Shown here one piece after another: positions 8,019 through 17,354 of a stretch of DNA of 64,000 bases; position 1 is the first letter of the stretch; every line of letters begins with the position of its first letter. Below the pieces are notes generated by a model. It made no database searches. It worked only from the letters and a program-made list of their open reading frames with translations, and was not told the origin of the DNA. A program made the position numbers and the translations under genes. Source of the DNA: CATOSK01 sp963665735 (GTDB taxonomy: Bacteria > Chloroflexota > Dehalococcoidia > Lucifugimonadales > UBA3495); assembly GCA_963665735.1 (NCBI GenBank), contig OY762444.1, positions 1,612,001-1,676,000 on the forward strand, given 5' to 3'.

Positions 8019-8371
8019 CCGCCGCGGCTGGCGGCCTTCAACGGCACGGCCAGGGAGATGCGAAATTCGTCGCCGATGCTGCGGGCGATGTGGCCGTGGC
8101 CGGTGATGTCCTCGGCAATCAGCACGTCGCCGGGGTTGAGCCGCCGCTTGGTGCCGTCGGCAACCTCGAACTCGGCGATGCCGGACATATTGACCACGTA
8201 CTGCAACCGGGGGGCGTTGTGGTAGTCCGAATCCGGCCCGGCGGGCCGGGCGTTAAGGTTGATGGCGCCGTCGCCCACGTTGTTGACGATGTTGGCGAAT
8301 TCCTCCGGCGTCACGTCCTCGAAGTGGGACTCGCCATCGTCTCCGCCATAAACCCTGACAATCTGCACCAT
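8015..8371 (-). CDS. Small cupin-fold protein
   Basis: A 118-residue protein ending the minus-strand group. The pattern NAPRLQYVVNMSGIAEFEVA then LNPGDVLIAEDITGHGH is a cupin barrel motif, with the final 'aeDxtGxGH' common in single-domain cupins acting as sensors or small-molecule enzymes. The start at 8371 is preceded by AAAGGAG. It lies 116 bp downstream of the asparaginase-like gene on the same strand and may share its transcript. Substrate unknown. Confidence 0.7.
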   Translation of the reverse strand: MVQIVRVYGGDDGESHFEDVTPEEFANIVNNVGDGAINLNARPAGPDSDYHNAPRLQYVVNMSGIAEFEVADGTKRRLNPGDVLIAEDITGHGHIARSIGDEFRISLAVPLKAASRGG

Positions 8372-8487
8372 AATGAACGCTCCTTTTTCGTTACTATCCC
8401 GCGAGAGTTGCGACCAACATGGCAACAATCGTCGTCAAAGTGTATTTTCGACCCATCGCCCCGTCAAGCCAGTCCGCCGCTGCCGCC

Positions 8488-9507
8488 CTAATACGTCAAG
8501 AACATCCTCTGGATTTCCTCCGGGTCCTGGGTGATTGTCAGGGCCAGCATCAGCAGGATGCGGGCTTTCTTGGGAGCTAGGTTGTCGGCCACGATGTAGC
8601 CTTCCTCGGTAAACCTGCGGGTACGCATGACCCGGCCGTTCCCGGTCTGGCTGGCGATTACCACCCGAACTCCCCGTTCCTTGACCTCCCGCAACCCCCG
8701 CATGAATTCCGGGGAAGAGCCGCCGCTGCCCAGGCCGGCCGCCACCAGTCCCGGCGCGCCGGCGTCGGCCAGGGCCTTAATCGCCACCCCGTCGGCCCCG
8801 GCGTAGGCGTAGGCGATGTCCACCCGTGGCAGTTCGTCCAACCCGTCAACGTCGAACTCCGCCGCCTCGGTATGGGCCTTAACCGGCGTCCGGTAAAAGA
8901 CCACTTCTTCGTCGGAGTCGGCGTAGCCCAGCAATCCCAATTCGTTGGAGCGAAAGGTCTCCAGCCGGTAGCTGTTGGTCTTGGTCACGTCGCGGGCCGC
9001 TTGAATTTCGTTGTTCAGCACGGTCAGCACGCCCCGGCCGGCCGCGTCGGGGGACGCCGCCACCCGCACGCAGTCCATCAGGTTAACGTCGGCGTCGGTG
9101 CCCATGCCGGTGGGCGGGCGCATGGCCCCGGTGACGACAACTGGCTTGGCGCTCTTGACCGTCAGGTTGAGGAAGTAGGCCGTCTCTTCCAGGGTGGCCG
9201 TGCCGTGGGCCACCGCCACGCCGGCGGCCTGGGGGTCTTCCCGGAAAATCTGGTTGATGCGCTGGGCCAGTTGCAGCCAGTGAATCGGGCTGACGTCGGT
9301 GCTGCCCACGTTGATTAGCTGCTCCGGCAGCGTTTCGGCGAAGTCGTTGATTTCCGGCACCCGTTCCAGCATCTGCTGGATGGTCAGATGATTCCCGCCG
9401 TAGCTGTAATTGATGTAGTCGGTGCGGAAGTCTCCCAGGAACGATATGCTGCCGCCGGTGCCGATGACATACACCCGGGGCTTTTGGCCGTTAACATGGT
9501 CAACCAT
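8488..9507 (-). CDS. Asparaginase-like protein with altered active site
   Basis: A 339-residue member of the type I/II asparaginase family. The N-terminal loop reads IGTGGSISFLGDFRTD and the second motif AHGTATLEETAYFLNLTV. Compared with bacterial asparaginase, the first catalytic Thr (TGGT) is Ser20 here and the Asp of the HGTD motif is Ala104, while Thr103 and the catalytic Lys (K176 in DVTKTNSYRLETF) remain. The family hydrolyses asparagine, but losing that Asp, which holds the substrate amino group, suggests a different substrate. Start 9507 has GGGAGG upstream; it is divergent from ftsH. Confidence 0.85.
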   Translation of the reverse strand: MVDHVNGQKPRVYVIGTGGSISFLGDFRTDYINYSYGGNHLTIQQMLERVPEINDFAETLPEQLINVGSTDVSPIHWLQLAQRINQIFREDPQAAGVAVAHGTATLEETAYFLNLTVKSAKPVVVTGAMRPPTGMGTDADVNLMDCVRVAASPDAAGRGVLTVLNNEIQAARDVTKTNSYRLETFRSNELGLLGYADSDEEVVFYRTPVKAHTEAAEFDVDGLDELPRVDIAYAYAGADGVAIKALADAGAPGLVAAGLGSGGSSPEFMRGLREVKERGVRVVIASQTGNGRVMRTRRFTEEGYIVADNLAPKKARILLMLALTITQDPEEIQRMFLTY

Positions 9508-9629
9508 GAGTACCTCCCAAGACAGGATTAGGGACAGGATTCGGTTGGAAACCGGGGCGGGCCGCCTTTTGCATTTTGTCAACTGCTCTATTAAGATATT
9601 AGGATGAAAAATCTGGGGTAAGGGCAGGT

Positions 9630-11591
9630 ATGGGAAACAACCGCTGGCTGCGCAACAGCTTGGTTTACCTCCTAATCATCGTCGGGGTAATAGTCATATT
9701 CTATACCCTGTTGCCCACCTTTGGGGCCAGCGACCCGGTTCCCCTGACCGAGGTCGTCACCAAGGCCCAGAACAACGAAATCAGCGAGATTATCGTCGAG
9801 GGCCAGAAACTGACCGTCATCCCGCGGGTGACCGGCGGGACGGGCGGCGCCCAGCTTACCAGCCGCATGGGAGAGCAGACCGACCTGGTGGGACTGCTGA
9901 CCGACAACGGCGTCGCCATCGGCCCCAGCGGAGTCCAGGTTATTTTCAAGGGCACCGGCGGCTTGGGCAGCTTCTTCGGCATTCTGTTGAACTTCCTGCC
10001 CCTCATCTTCTTTGGCGGTCTCATCCTGTTTATGATGCGCCAGGCCCAGGGCAGCAACAACCAGACCCTCAGCTTTGGCCGCAGCCGCGCCCGCATGATG
10101 CCCTTCAATCGCCCCACCGTCACCTTCGGCGACGTGGCTGGCGTGGACGAAGCCAAGGCCGAGCTCCAGGAAGTGGTGGAGTTCCTGAAATACCCGGAGC
10201 GGTTCCTGTCCCTGGGCGCGCGGATTCCCAAGGGCGTCCTTCTGGTGGGGCCGCCGGGCACCGGCAAGACCTTGCTGGCCCGGGCTGTGGCCGGCGAGGC
10301 CGGGGTGCCTTTCTTCCACATCAGCGGCAGCGAATTTGTTGAAATGTTCGTCGGCGTGGGCGCGGCCCGGGTACGTGACCTTTTCGACCAGGCCAAGCGC
10401 AACGCTCCCTGTATCGTCTTCGTGGACGAAATTGACGCCGTGGGCCGCCACCGGGGCGCCGGTCTGGGCGGGGGCCACGATGAACGGGAGCAGACCCTGA
10501 ACCAGATTCTGGTGGAGATGGACGGCTTCGAGACCAACACCAACATCATAGTCATCGCCGCCACTAACCGCCCGGACATCCTCGACCCGGCATTGCTCCG
10601 CCCCGGCCGGTTCGACCGCCGGGTGACCCTGGACTTGCCCGACGTAATCGGGCGCCAGGCCATCCTGAAGGTACACGCCGCCGGCAAGCCCATCGCCCCG
10701 GAGGTGAAGCTGGACACCCTGGCCAAGGAAACGCCGGGATTTAGCGGTGCCGACTTGTCCAACCTGGTTAACGAGGCGGCGCTGCTGGCCGCCCGCAAGA
10801 ACCTTAAATCCATCGCCATGCCGGAATTTGAGGAGGCGGTGGAACGGGTTATCGCCGGCCCGGAACGCAAGAGCCGGGTCATCAGTACCCGGGAAAAGGA
10901 AATGACCGCCTACCACGAAGCCGGTCATGCCCTGGTAGCCTGGTCATTGCCCCACGCCGACCGGGTACACAAGATTTCCATTGTGTCCCGGGGCGCGATG
11001 GGCGGCCATACCACCCTGCTGCCGGAGGAAGACCGCTACCTTTGGACCATGAACCAGTTCCAGGATATGCTGGCCGTCACAATGGGCGGGCGGGTGGCCG
11101 AAGAACTGATTTTCGACGAAGTTACCACCGGGGCCAGCAACGATCTGGAGAGGGCCACCAAGATTGCCCTGGGCATGGTCAAGCGTTACGGCATGAGCAA
11201 GGCCCTGGGGCCGCGCACCTTCGGCAAGCGGGAGGAACTGGTATTCCTGGGCCGGGAAATCAGCGAGGAACGGGACTACGGCGACCACGTGGCCGAGGAA
11301 ATTGACCTGGAAGTCAAGCAATTGACCAACCGGGCCTACGACAACGCCCGGCAGATTCTCATTGACCGCAAAGCCAAGCTGGTGCAGGTGGCCGAGTTTC
11401 TTATTGAGCACGAATCCGTTTCCGGCGACGAACTGACGCGCCTGTTCAACCTGGAAGACCCCGGCGCCGAGGGCGACACCGGAACCCCGGCCATTCCGCC
11501 GGAATCGCCGCCGCCCTACGCTCCCCGGCCGGTGCAACCGTCGCCGGTGGTTCCCCACCCGGCGCCGTCCCTGTCCAGCGAAAACGCCTGA
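9630..11591 (+). CDS. ftsH: ATP-dependent zinc metalloprotease FtsH
   Basis: A 653-residue membrane AAA+ protease that extracts and degrades misfolded membrane proteins and short-lived regulators. There are two N-terminal membrane spans (about residues 9-28 and 120-142) with a small outer domain between them. The Walker A motif GPPGTGKT is at 207-214, then VFVDEIDAVGRHRGAG (Walker B), the second region of homology ending RPGRFDRRV, and the zinc site HEAGH at 429-433. A proline-rich tail closes the protein. GGGCAGGT precedes the ATG. The FtsH-modulating hflK and hflC follow within 2 kb. Confidence 0.97.
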   Translation: MGNNRWLRNSLVYLLIIVGVIVIFYTLLPTFGASDPVPLTEVVTKAQNNEISEIIVEGQKLTVIPRVTGGTGGAQLTSRMGEQTDLVGLLTDNGVAIGPSGVQVIFKGTGGLGSFFGILLNFLPLIFFGGLILFMMRQAQGSNNQTLSFGRSRARMMPFNRPTVTFGDVAGVDEAKAELQEVVEFLKYPERFLSLGARIPKGVLLVGPPGTGKTLLARAVAGEAGVPFFHISGSEFVEMFVGVGAARVRDLFDQAKRNAPCIVFVDEIDAVGRHRGAGLGGGHDEREQTLNQILVEMDGFETNTNIIVIAATNRPDILDPALLRPGRFDRRVTLDLPDVIGRQAILKVHAAGKPIAPEVKLDTLAKETPGFSGADLSNLVNEAALLAARKNLKSIAMPEFEEAVERVIAGPERKSRVISTREKEMTAYHEAGHALVAWSLPHADRVHKISIVSRGAMGGHTTLLPEEDRYLWTMNQFQDMLAVTMGGRVAEELIFDEVTTGASNDLERATKIALGMVKRYGMSKALGPRTFGKREELVFLGREISEERDYGDHVAEEIDLEVKQLTNRAYDNARQILIDRKAKLVQVAEFLIEHESVSGDELTRLFNLEDPGAEGDTGTPAIPPESPPPYAPRPVQPSPVVPHPAPSLSSENA

Positions 11592-11685
11592 ACATCAGCC
11601 TCGCCTATGGCGGGTTGGCCGGGCCGCCCACTCCCCCGGAGCGTCCTCAACCGGGATGCTAGGATAAGCGTTTAGTTAACAGCCT

Positions 11686-12465
11686 ATGACCACGATAAAC
11701 GACATCAGCGACTTGATAAGGGTACTCAACGAAAGCCCCGAATGGCGGCAGGCCGTCCGGGGTGCTCTCCTTGGCGAAGAGTTCTCCCGGCTTCCGGAGC
11801 AACTTGCGTTGTTGGCCGAATTCACGCGGCGAAACTTCGAGCTGGTAAACCAGCGACTCGACCGGGTGGAAAGCGACGTTACCGAACTGAAGGCCGGTCA
11901 AGCCAGGTTGGAAGGCGACGTGGCCGAACTCAAAGTCGGTCAAGCCAGATTGGAAAGCGACGTGGCCGAACTCAAGGCCGGCCAGGCTGCTCTGATGGCC
12001 GGTCAAAACCGGCTAGCCGGCAGAATGGACCGGGGTTTTGGCGTGAACTACGAACATCGGGTTGGAAAATCAATTCACAGCTTAGCCAATCGCGACCTGG
12101 ACCTCCGCCAGACCAGACTTTTGTATGGGGTCAGAGCCCTTTCCGAAGACCGGTTCTTGAGTGACATATACGCCGCCGAGGACGATGGCCTAGTCAATTC
12201 GGACCAAGTTACCGAGATTCTTGAACTGGACCTGGTATTTTCGGGCCGGCGGCGTAGCGACGGCGCGCCGACCCACGTCGCTGTGGAGGCGTCCATTACC
12301 ATTGACCACTCCGACATTGAACGCGCGGCCCGCCGGTCGGAAATGCTGTCCGCCGCCGTTAACCAGCCCGTCATTCCCGTGGTAATCGGTGCCAACATTG
12401 ACCGGGAACACACTGACTTGGCGGCCCAAAACGGCGTCACCGTCATTGTCCAACCGGAAGACTGA
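11686..12465 (+). CDS. Coiled-coil protein with PD-(D/E)XK-like C-terminal domain
   Basis: A 259-residue protein. Residues 40-110 are a coiled coil containing three copies of a 14-residue unit (ESDVTELKAGQARL and variants), encoded by 42-bp DNA repeats at 11869-11994. The C-terminal half (ELDLVFSGRR, HVAVEASITIDHSDIERA, PVIPVVIGANID) resembles the nuclease-fold domain of DUF3782-type proteins, but the Lys expected in the E-x-K motif is Ser here, so cleavage activity is doubtful. Such proteins are numerous in filamentous bacteria and Chloroflexota and have no assigned function. It sits between ftsH and hflK. Confidence 0.6.
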   Translation: MTTINDISDLIRVLNESPEWRQAVRGALLGEEFSRLPEQLALLAEFTRRNFELVNQRLDRVESDVTELKAGQARLEGDVAELKVGQARLESDVAELKAGQAALMAGQNRLAGRMDRGFGVNYEHRVGKSIHSLANRDLDLRQTRLLYGVRALSEDRFLSDIYAAEDDGLVNSDQVTEILELDLVFSGRRRSDGAPTHVAVEASITIDHSDIERAARRSEMLSAAVNQPVIPVVIGANIDREHTDLAAQNGVTVIVQPED

Positions 12466-12635
12466 CCTCCCCGACACTCCCAAGTCCGCCCCGGCCATTC
12501 CGGGGTTAACCAGGCTTTAACTCCCGGCCAATACCGGCCCGGCTTGGCACAACAGCCCAGCGCCTTAAAGACAAAGGGCTGTATCTGCCAGTGTTTTCCG
12601 TTGTCAGTCCTGCCCCTCGCCACCGGGCGGAAACG

Positions 12636-12899
12636 CTATCCCGCCGTTTCCTCGGTTTCCAGGGGCAACTGGCGGTAATACACCCCCCAGTCCTGCATCA
12701 ACCGCTTGACCTGGGGGTTGCCCAATTCCACCAACTCCCGGAAGAACCCGGCCAGGGCGTGGGCCGGAACCTGCTCGCTGGAACAGACCCAACTGCGTTC
12801 CGCCGGCACCACGTAAATCAACCCGCTCTGGTGCGGGCAAGTTACCTGAATCCGGGTCATATCCTCGCCGCGTTTCATGTCAAGACCAAATTCCGCCAT
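12636..12899 (-). CDS. Hypothetical protein, 87 residues
   Basis: A short soluble protein starting MAEFGLDMKRGEDMTR. It contains VTCPHQSGLIYVVPAERSW, which looks like a small beta-rich domain with one or two cysteines, and an acidic C-terminus (PLETEETAG). ATG 12899 follows GGGGAA on the minus strand. No family is recognised. It is the only minus-strand gene between ftsH and hflC, so it is probably independently transcribed. Confidence 0.5.
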   Translation of the reverse strand: MAEFGLDMKRGEDMTRIQVTCPHQSGLIYVVPAERSWVCSSEQVPAHALAGFFRELVELGNPQVKRLMQDWGVYYRQLPLETEETAG

Positions 12900-13223
12900 G
12901 CAATTTCCCCGTTCCCGGCGACTGGCGCGCCGGTAGATTGCGTTTCCAATGACACCCGTTGAAATTGAGGCCATTATAACCACCCCGATTTTCGCCGGCC
13001 AACGGCCCCGGTCATTCGTTGCGACGCTTTAATCACCGTTCAGACAGGACAACCTGGACAGTTGTCCCTTCCCCTCATTACGAATTTGGCCGGTTAGTGG
13101 TAGAATCATGGAACGTCCCCCGGTTTGCGGGGCGACGGAACGGCTCCGGGTAGCCGTCACGACGGCATACCCGCAACATCTACCGCGTCCCGCCAGGTTT
13201 TTCGCGGGCAAAAGGACGGCAAT
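12900..13223 (+). other. Intergenic region ahead of hflKC
   Basis: This 324-bp gap holds the divergent control regions of the 87-residue gene and hflK. A TAGAAT at 13101-13106 could be a -10 box for hflK, but its -35 (TTACGA, 17 bp upstream) is poor. I see no repeat or RNA here. Confidence 0.3.
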
Positions 13224-14303
13224 ATGTACCCACCCGGCGGTCCCCGCCAACCGGAAATGGATTTTGACCAAGTGTTGAACCGCATACGGGGAGCATTTGG
13301 CGGCTTCGGGCGTCGCTTTGGCGGCGGCGGCCTGGGTCTGCTCATCATCGGCGCCATCGCCATCATCCTCGTCATCTGGCTGGCCACCGGCATCTACACT
13401 ATCTCCCCCGGTGAAAACGCCGCTCTCCGCCTGTTCGGGGCGGTGCAGGGCGCGCCGGTGACCCAGGAAGGTCTCCACTGGTGGTATCCCTCGCCTATCG
13501 GTAAGACCGACGTGGTGTTGGTAACGGAAATCCGGCGCATGGAGTTGGGCTTCCGCAGCAACGCTCCCGGCGCCGCCAGCCCCTTCCCCACCGAGGCCCT
13601 GATGATTTCCGGCGACCTGAACATCGTTGACGTGCAGATGGTGGTCCAGTACAACATCAAGAACCTCAACGACTTCTTATTCCGAGTGGACGACCCCGGC
13701 GAGGAAACCCGGGCCGTTCCCGAAGGACGGCCCGACGGGCGCACCCTGAAAGACGCCGCCGAAGCCGCCCTTAGGCTGGTGGTGGGCCAGCGTTCCATTG
13801 ACGACATCCTGGTGCGCAACCGTGAAGAAGTCGAGGCCCGCACCAGGGAACGGCTGCAAGGCATCCTCGACGATTACAACACCGGCGTCAACATCGAGTC
13901 GGTGCAGCTCCAGGACGTGAAGGCTCCCGAAGAGGTGCGTGACGCTTTCGACGACGTGCTGCGCGCCCGCCAGGAACGGGATACCCGCATCAACCAGGCC
14001 CGGGCCTTCGAGGCCGACATCATCCCCAGGGCTGAGGGTGACGCCGAGCGCATCAAGGAAGCCGCCGAAGCCTTCCGGCAAGCGCGTATCGCCAGGGCGC
14101 AGGGTGAATCCGACCGGTTCATCTCGGTGCTGGCCGAGTACCAGAACTCTAAAGAAGTCACCCGCCGCCGCCTGTACCTGGAGGCGATGGAAGAAATTCT
14201 TCCCGGCATTACCAAGGTAATCGTGGACCCGAGCGCTGAAACCGTCCTGATTCTGGGCGGCGGCGGCAACATAACCCCGGTGCCCTTCGGCCCCAACCCT
14301 TAG
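13224..14303 (+). CDS. hflK: SPFH/band-7 protein HflK
   Basis: A 359-residue membrane-anchored SPFH protein. A glycine-rich N-terminus (FGGFGRRFGGGGLG) is followed by one membrane span at about residues 38-57, then the SPFH domain (ISPGENAALRLFGAV, GLHWWYPSPIGKTDVV) and a long charged helix (EGDAERIKEAAEAFRQARIA). HflK and HflC form a large cage around FtsH and restrain its access to membrane substrates. ATG 13224 follows AAAGGACGG. hflC starts 69 bp downstream, and ftsH is 1.6 kb upstream, so the whole complex is encoded here. Confidence 0.92.
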   Translation: MYPPGGPRQPEMDFDQVLNRIRGAFGGFGRRFGGGGLGLLIIGAIAIILVIWLATGIYTISPGENAALRLFGAVQGAPVTQEGLHWWYPSPIGKTDVVLVTEIRRMELGFRSNAPGAASPFPTEALMISGDLNIVDVQMVVQYNIKNLNDFLFRVDDPGEETRAVPEGRPDGRTLKDAAEAALRLVVGQRSIDDILVRNREEVEARTRERLQGILDDYNTGVNIESVQLQDVKAPEEVRDAFDDVLRARQERDTRINQARAFEADIIPRAEGDAERIKEAAEAFRQARIARAQGESDRFISVLAEYQNSKEVTRRRLYLEAMEEILPGITKVIVDPSAETVLILGGGGNITPVPFGPNP

Positions 14304-14372
14304 CGGGGCGTCAAGGCGTTCACTTATTTCCACTCATTCCGACTTTGACGACACCTTCTTAGAGAGCAGCAA

Positions 14373-15308
14373 ATGAAAGCCTTAATCGTACTCATCGTCC
14401 TCGTGGTGGTCGGACTTATCGTCCTGCGCCAGGCGGTTTACATCGTTGACGAGACCGAGCAGATAATCGTTACCCGCTTCGGCGAGGTGCAATCGGTGGT
14501 CACCCAGCCCGGCCTCTTCATGAAGGCCCCCTTCGTGGACGTGGTAATCCGGCTGGACAAGCGCATCCTCCGCATTGACGCCCCCGCCGAGTCCATGCCC
14601 GACAAGGAAAAGCAGAACCTGGTCATTGACTCCTACGCCCGGTACAAAATCATTGACCCGGTCCAGTTCCGCAAGACGCTCCAGACCGAGGCCAACGCCC
14701 GCAGCCGATTGGGTGACATCGTAAACTCCACCATGCGCGACCGGGTGGCCCTGCGCAACAGGTTCGAGATTATCGGTTCGGAGCCCATCCTGGACGAGAA
14801 CGGCAACCCGGTGGAAGACGAAGAGGGCCTGCCCCTGTTCGAGGGCCGCGACACCCGCAACCAGATTCTTGACGAAGTGCTGGCAAGCGTCCGGCAACGG
14901 GTCACCGAACAGAACTTCGGCACCGACATTATTGACGTGCGGTTGAAACGCGCCGACTTCCCCGACTCGGTGACGCCCAGCATCTACACCAGGATGCGGG
15001 CTGAGCGCAACCGTATCGCCACCCGGTTCCGCGCCGAGGGTGAAGAGGAAGACCTGAAGATTCGGGCGGTAGCCAACCGCAACCGGGACATCATCCTGGC
15101 CGAAGCCGACCGGGAGTCCAACCAGATTAGGGGTGAAGGCGAAGCCGAAGCCATACGCATCCTGGCCGAGGCCCTTGACCGTGACCCGGACTTCTTCTCT
15201 TTCCGCCGCAGCCTGGAAGCCTATCAGACAGTGTTAAGCCAGCAGGATACCGTGGTCATGTCCGCCGAAGCTCCCCTGTTCGAGTTCCTGGACAGCCCAG
15301 GACGGTAG
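14373..15308 (+). CDS. hflC: SPFH/band-7 protein HflC
   Basis: A 311-residue partner of HflK. It has an N-terminal membrane anchor (ALIVLIVLVVVGLIVLRQ), then VDETEQIIVTRFGEVQSVV and PGLFMKAPFVDVVIRLDKR, the standard HflC SPFH start, and a charged helix with AEADRESNQIRGEGEAEA. An acidic loop (SEPILDENGNPVEDEEG, near residue 133) is inserted in the SPFH domain. The protein is expected on the outer face of the membrane, alternating with HflK in the FtsH-enclosing ring. Same strand as hflK with a 69-bp gap. Confidence 0.92.
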   Translation: MKALIVLIVLVVVGLIVLRQAVYIVDETEQIIVTRFGEVQSVVTQPGLFMKAPFVDVVIRLDKRILRIDAPAESMPDKEKQNLVIDSYARYKIIDPVQFRKTLQTEANARSRLGDIVNSTMRDRVALRNRFEIIGSEPILDENGNPVEDEEGLPLFEGRDTRNQILDEVLASVRQRVTEQNFGTDIIDVRLKRADFPDSVTPSIYTRMRAERNRIATRFRAEGEEEDLKIRAVANRNRDIILAEADRESNQIRGEGEAEAIRILAEALDRDPDFFSFRRSLEAYQTVLSQQDTVVMSAEAPLFEFLDSPGR

Positions 15309-15354
15309 GCGCCTTTCTACGGCGGCAAAAGGGTCAAAGGTGGTGGAGTAGGAA

Positions 15355-15777
15355 TTGCGGAATCAACCGGACAGGTCGGACGGGATAACCCATTACCTGG
15401 TCGTTTCGGTTATCTTGACCATTTGCCTTAGCGTCCTGTTCATTCTGTACGAAATCCTTTACAACACCGGCGACACCGGGCTTGAAACCGCCGTAGCCAT
15501 CGCGCAGGACATGGCTGCATCCCTGGGCATTTCGCTAATAGTCGTTTCGACGTGGGAGGTGCTTTTGCTACCGTCAGAAAAATACCGCCAAAAACGGTTC
15601 AACGAGGGCAAAGAGGAAGGCATACAAGAGGGGAGGAACGAAGGCCGGGTAGAAGGCAGAGACGAGGAGCGGAGCCGCGTCCGGCGGATCCTGGAACAAT
15701 CCGGCATAGAGCTAACCCCGGAAGTCAGGAAACGGATGTTTGGCGAAGACTCCGAGGACAAACCCTCCCAACGCTGA
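15355..15777 (+). CDS. Small membrane protein with charged helical tail
   Basis: A 140-residue protein that begins with TTG at 15355 behind GTGGAGTAGG. Two hydrophobic segments (HYLVVSVILTICLSVLFI; AASLGISLIVVSTWEVLLL) are followed by a charged tail of EG-rich repeats (EGKEEGIQEGRNEGRVEG), typical of the long helices seen at the end of many small Chloroflexota proteins. No domain is recognised. It follows hflC by 46 bp on the same strand and could be co-transcribed. The tail ends in a short acidic stretch. Confidence 0.55.
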   Translation: MRNQPDRSDGITHYLVVSVILTICLSVLFILYEILYNTGDTGLETAVAIAQDMAASLGISLIVVSTWEVLLLPSEKYRQKRFNEGKEEGIQEGRNEGRVEGRDEERSRVRRILEQSGIELTPEVRKRMFGEDSEDKPSQR

Positions 15778-15813
15778 TTGCCGACTTCCGCCAACCTGCT
15801 TATCCACAGAACC

Positions 15814-15841
15814 GTAGGGGCGCACAACCGTGCGCCCCTAC
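15814..15841. repeat. GTAGGGGCGCAC palindrome between convergent genes
   Basis: Arms GTAGGGGCGCAC and GTGCGCCCCTAC enclose AACC. It lies between the converging membrane-protein gene and sucD and could end transcription in both directions. Confidence 0.75.
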
Positions 15842-15882
15842 CCGTTATCCCGCCGAGGGACTTCCCCAAGGGGCGGGTTAAG

Positions 15883-16779
<897 letters not shown>

Positions 16780-16844
16780 TCAGGGTTGCTCCATGTTTCG
16801 GGGATTTGGCTGCGAACTACTCCAGCAACGGCCAGTTAGCTTCA

Positions 16845-17354
16845 CTAAGAGCAATACAGTCTCAGCTCTGCGCTGGCCTGCCGGTTTAGTCTGTGCAGAG
16901 TTGGTGGGAGGGACAGCCTTCTCTGAGTATATTCGGACAGGACATTGTGAGGAACCTGATACAACCATTTGACCCGATGAATGTAGTCATTAACGTATTC
17001 ATCGTAATGAGGTCCCGGCTCAACAGGGGCCAAGAGAGACTTGATTACACCTATATGGCATAACCGGCCCTGCGGTTGGTATGTTGAGACTGTTGCGACG
17101 GCGTCGCCTACTTCCATTTTCCGATTGAATCGCTTGATTTGAGCGGACCATGCCCGCAGAGTTCCGAGTTTATTGTTAGGCCAACGTCGGTCCAAAAGCG
17201 TAATGATTTGATTATCGGAAACGCCATCCTTAATGGGGCCAATGCCCCAGCCCATTTCAACAATTCCCCGGTCTAGGAAGTGCTTGGCGATGACGTTACC
17301 GCGCTCGGCGCGGACGAACCATATCGGGGAATCCGGCAGTTGTAGATTGTTCAT
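16845..17354 (-). CDS. Stand-alone Mrr-N/EVE-like domain protein inside the suc operon
   Basis: A 169-residue protein. It begins MNNLQLPDSPIWFVRAERGN and continues with FLDRGIVEMGWGIGPI, closely resembling the N-terminal 'WlvRaG..g.....f...g.vaiGWg' domain of Mrr-type restriction enzymes and EVE-like modified-base readers. VGDAVATVSTYQPQGRLCHIGVI also fits that fold. The nuclease half is missing. Its ATG overlaps the sucC stop (ATGA at 17351-17354), so translation is coupled; sucD starts 65 bp past its stop. It is less GC-rich than sucC and sucD, suggesting insertion by transfer. Confidence 0.6.
   Translation of the reverse strand: MNNLQLPDSPIWFVRAERGNVIAKHFLDRGIVEMGWGIGPIKDGVSDNQIITLLDRRWPNNKLGTLRAWSAQIKRFNRKMEVGDAVATVSTYQPQGRLCHIGVIKSLLAPVEPGPHYDEYVNDYIHRVKWLYQVPHNVLSEYTQRRLSLPPTLHRLNRQASAELRLYCS

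Noticed and set aside
11953..12465. Active PD-(D/E)XK nuclease
   Set aside because: The acidic strand is present (ELDLVF), but the E-x-K lysine is replaced (VEAS), so I call only a nuclease-like fold.
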